A stretch of 6,708 nt of DNA, taken from assembly GCA_015490255.1 (NCBI GenBank), contig WFYF01000031.1:1-6708 (forward strand). Direction: 5' to 3'. The notes under the pieces are model-generated. The model was not told where the DNA came from. It searched no databases and saw only the letters and a program-made list of their open reading frames with translations. The stretch comes from Caldifarciminota bacterium (GTDB lineage Bacteria > Hydrothermota > Hydrothermia > S141-80). Positions 6,219-6,708 of the stretch are shown here, piece by piece. Made by a program: the position numbers and the translations under genes. The stretch's first letter is position 1, and every line of letters begins with the position of its first letter.

Positions 6219-6708
6219 GTGATGCTCCTCTTTGCCCTGCCCTATCTGATCCCCCACCTCACCGCGGTGGGGGAATCCCTGGAAGTGCGGGTGGGATCGG
6301 ACGAGCCCCTTCGCCAGTTTCAGGTCTTCGTGGACCCGGTGGACACCCTCCTCCGTTCCCGGACGTACCTTCCTTTCCGGGAGGATGCAGCCTGGGAGTT
6401 CTGGGACCGGGAAAACCGAATCTCCGACACCCTGACCCTGCGGTTTGCCCTCCCTCCGGGGCATTACCGGCTTCAGGTGGCGGCCACCCGGGAAAACGGG
6501 GAGCGCCTTCACTCCCGGTGGTATGCTTTTTCCTGGGACGGAAAACGTCTGGGCCCCGGGCTGGACCTGGGGCCCTATCTCTTTTATCCCTCTCCGGACA
6601 CCGCGGCGGTGCGGGTGCGGTTCACCCGTGCCCGGGGCGGTTTTCTGGAAACCCCGGGGCGGCGCGTGCCGCTTGAGCCGGCATCCGAAAACCCGGACTT
6701 TCTGGAGG
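6216..6708 (+). CDS. Predicted exported beta-rich protein, N-terminal part (runs off the window)
   Basis: The frame stays open from ATG 6216 to the window edge, giving 164 codons with no stop. Codon use matches the upstream genes and the start overlaps the metalloprotease stop by one base. Residues about 1-18 are hydrophobic (MVMLLFALPYLIPHL) and look like a signal peptide or membrane anchor, though without the usual basic n-region; starting at ATG 6222 would not change this. The rest alternates short hydrophobic and charged stretches typical of beta-sandwich domains, with an LPPGHYRLQV strand-turn at about 79-88. That kind of segment occurs in extracytoplasmic proteins, including the N-terminal region of GWxTD-domain proteins, but the defining part would lie beyond the window, so I do not assign a family. 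There are no cysteines in the visible part. Confidence 0.75.
   Translation, partial: MVMLLFALPYLIPHLTAVGESLEVRVGSDEPLRQFQVFVDPVDTLLRSRTYLPFREDAAWEFWDRENRISDTLTLRFALPPGHYRLQVAATRENGERLHSRWYAFSWDGKRLGPGLDLGPYLFYPSPDTAAVRVRFTRARGGFLETPGRRVPLEPASENPDFLE
6251..6273 (+). other. GC-rich inverted repeat (hairpin) just inside the last gene
   Basis: CCCCCACC (6251-6258) and GGTGGGGG (6266-6273) are perfect reverse complements around a 7-nt loop. The loop region also forms an alternative perfect 10-bp palindrome, CACCGCGGTG (6260-6269). The element starts 35 nt after ATG 6216. No T-run follows, so it is not a standard intrinsic terminator. It may only reflect Pro/Gly/Val codons in GC-rich coding DNA, or it may slow ribosomes or RNA polymerase early in the gene. 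Confidence 0.45.

Noticed and set aside
6251..6273. Intrinsic terminator after the metalloprotease
   Set aside because: The hairpin lacks a following T-run, lies inside an open frame and is followed by at least 435 nt of uninterrupted coding sequence.
6197..6676. A + strand frame of 159 codons overlapping the start of the last gene
   Set aside because: Its product is Gly/Pro/Ser-rich low complexity. The frame starting at 6216 has a coupled start, a hydrophobic leader and matching codon use.

Overview
The window is a GC-rich (roughly 60% by eye), tightly packed bacterial segment with every supported gene on the + strand. Gene content suggests a free-living, envelope-rich bacterium outside the well-studied phyla. 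It carries a TMEM260/DUF2723-type membrane glycosyltransferase (GT117), an MglA-type Ras-like GTPase, and a DUF5117/DUF4953-type lipoprotein metalloprotease. That combination is familiar from Bacteroidota/FCB-like lineages and candidate phyla such as WOR-3/Hydrothermae. The assignment is inference: no rRNA or marker gene is present. Cysteine is almost absent from about 2,230 residues, which would fit a thermophile but does not prove one.

Layout: the last 26 codons of an unidentified upstream gene (stop at 81-83); a strong AAGGAGG ribosome site; the GT117-type glycosyltransferase with a TPR tail (96-2939); an MglA-like GTPase (2936-3550); a zinc metalloprotease lipoprotein (3547-6216); and the first 164 codons of a predicted exported, unidentified protein (6216 to the window end). 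Gaps and overlaps between genes are +12, -4, -4 and -1 nt. This looks like one polycistronic operon with translational coupling, and there is no room for an internal promoter or terminator between genes. No stretch over 300 bases lacks a gene. I see no tRNA, rRNA, CRISPR array, insertion sequence or attachment site.

The genes read as an envelope module. The glycosyltransferase would transfer sugar from a lipid carrier to exported substrates at the outer face of the inner membrane. The metalloprotease would be a lipid-anchored extracytoplasmic peptidase. The last gene begins like an exported beta-rich protein. The MglA-like GTPase is the only cytosolic member and could act as a polarity or assembly switch, but no MglB partner is visible here and its switch I lacks the expected arginine. 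Functional linkage among the four is inferred from the overlaps alone.
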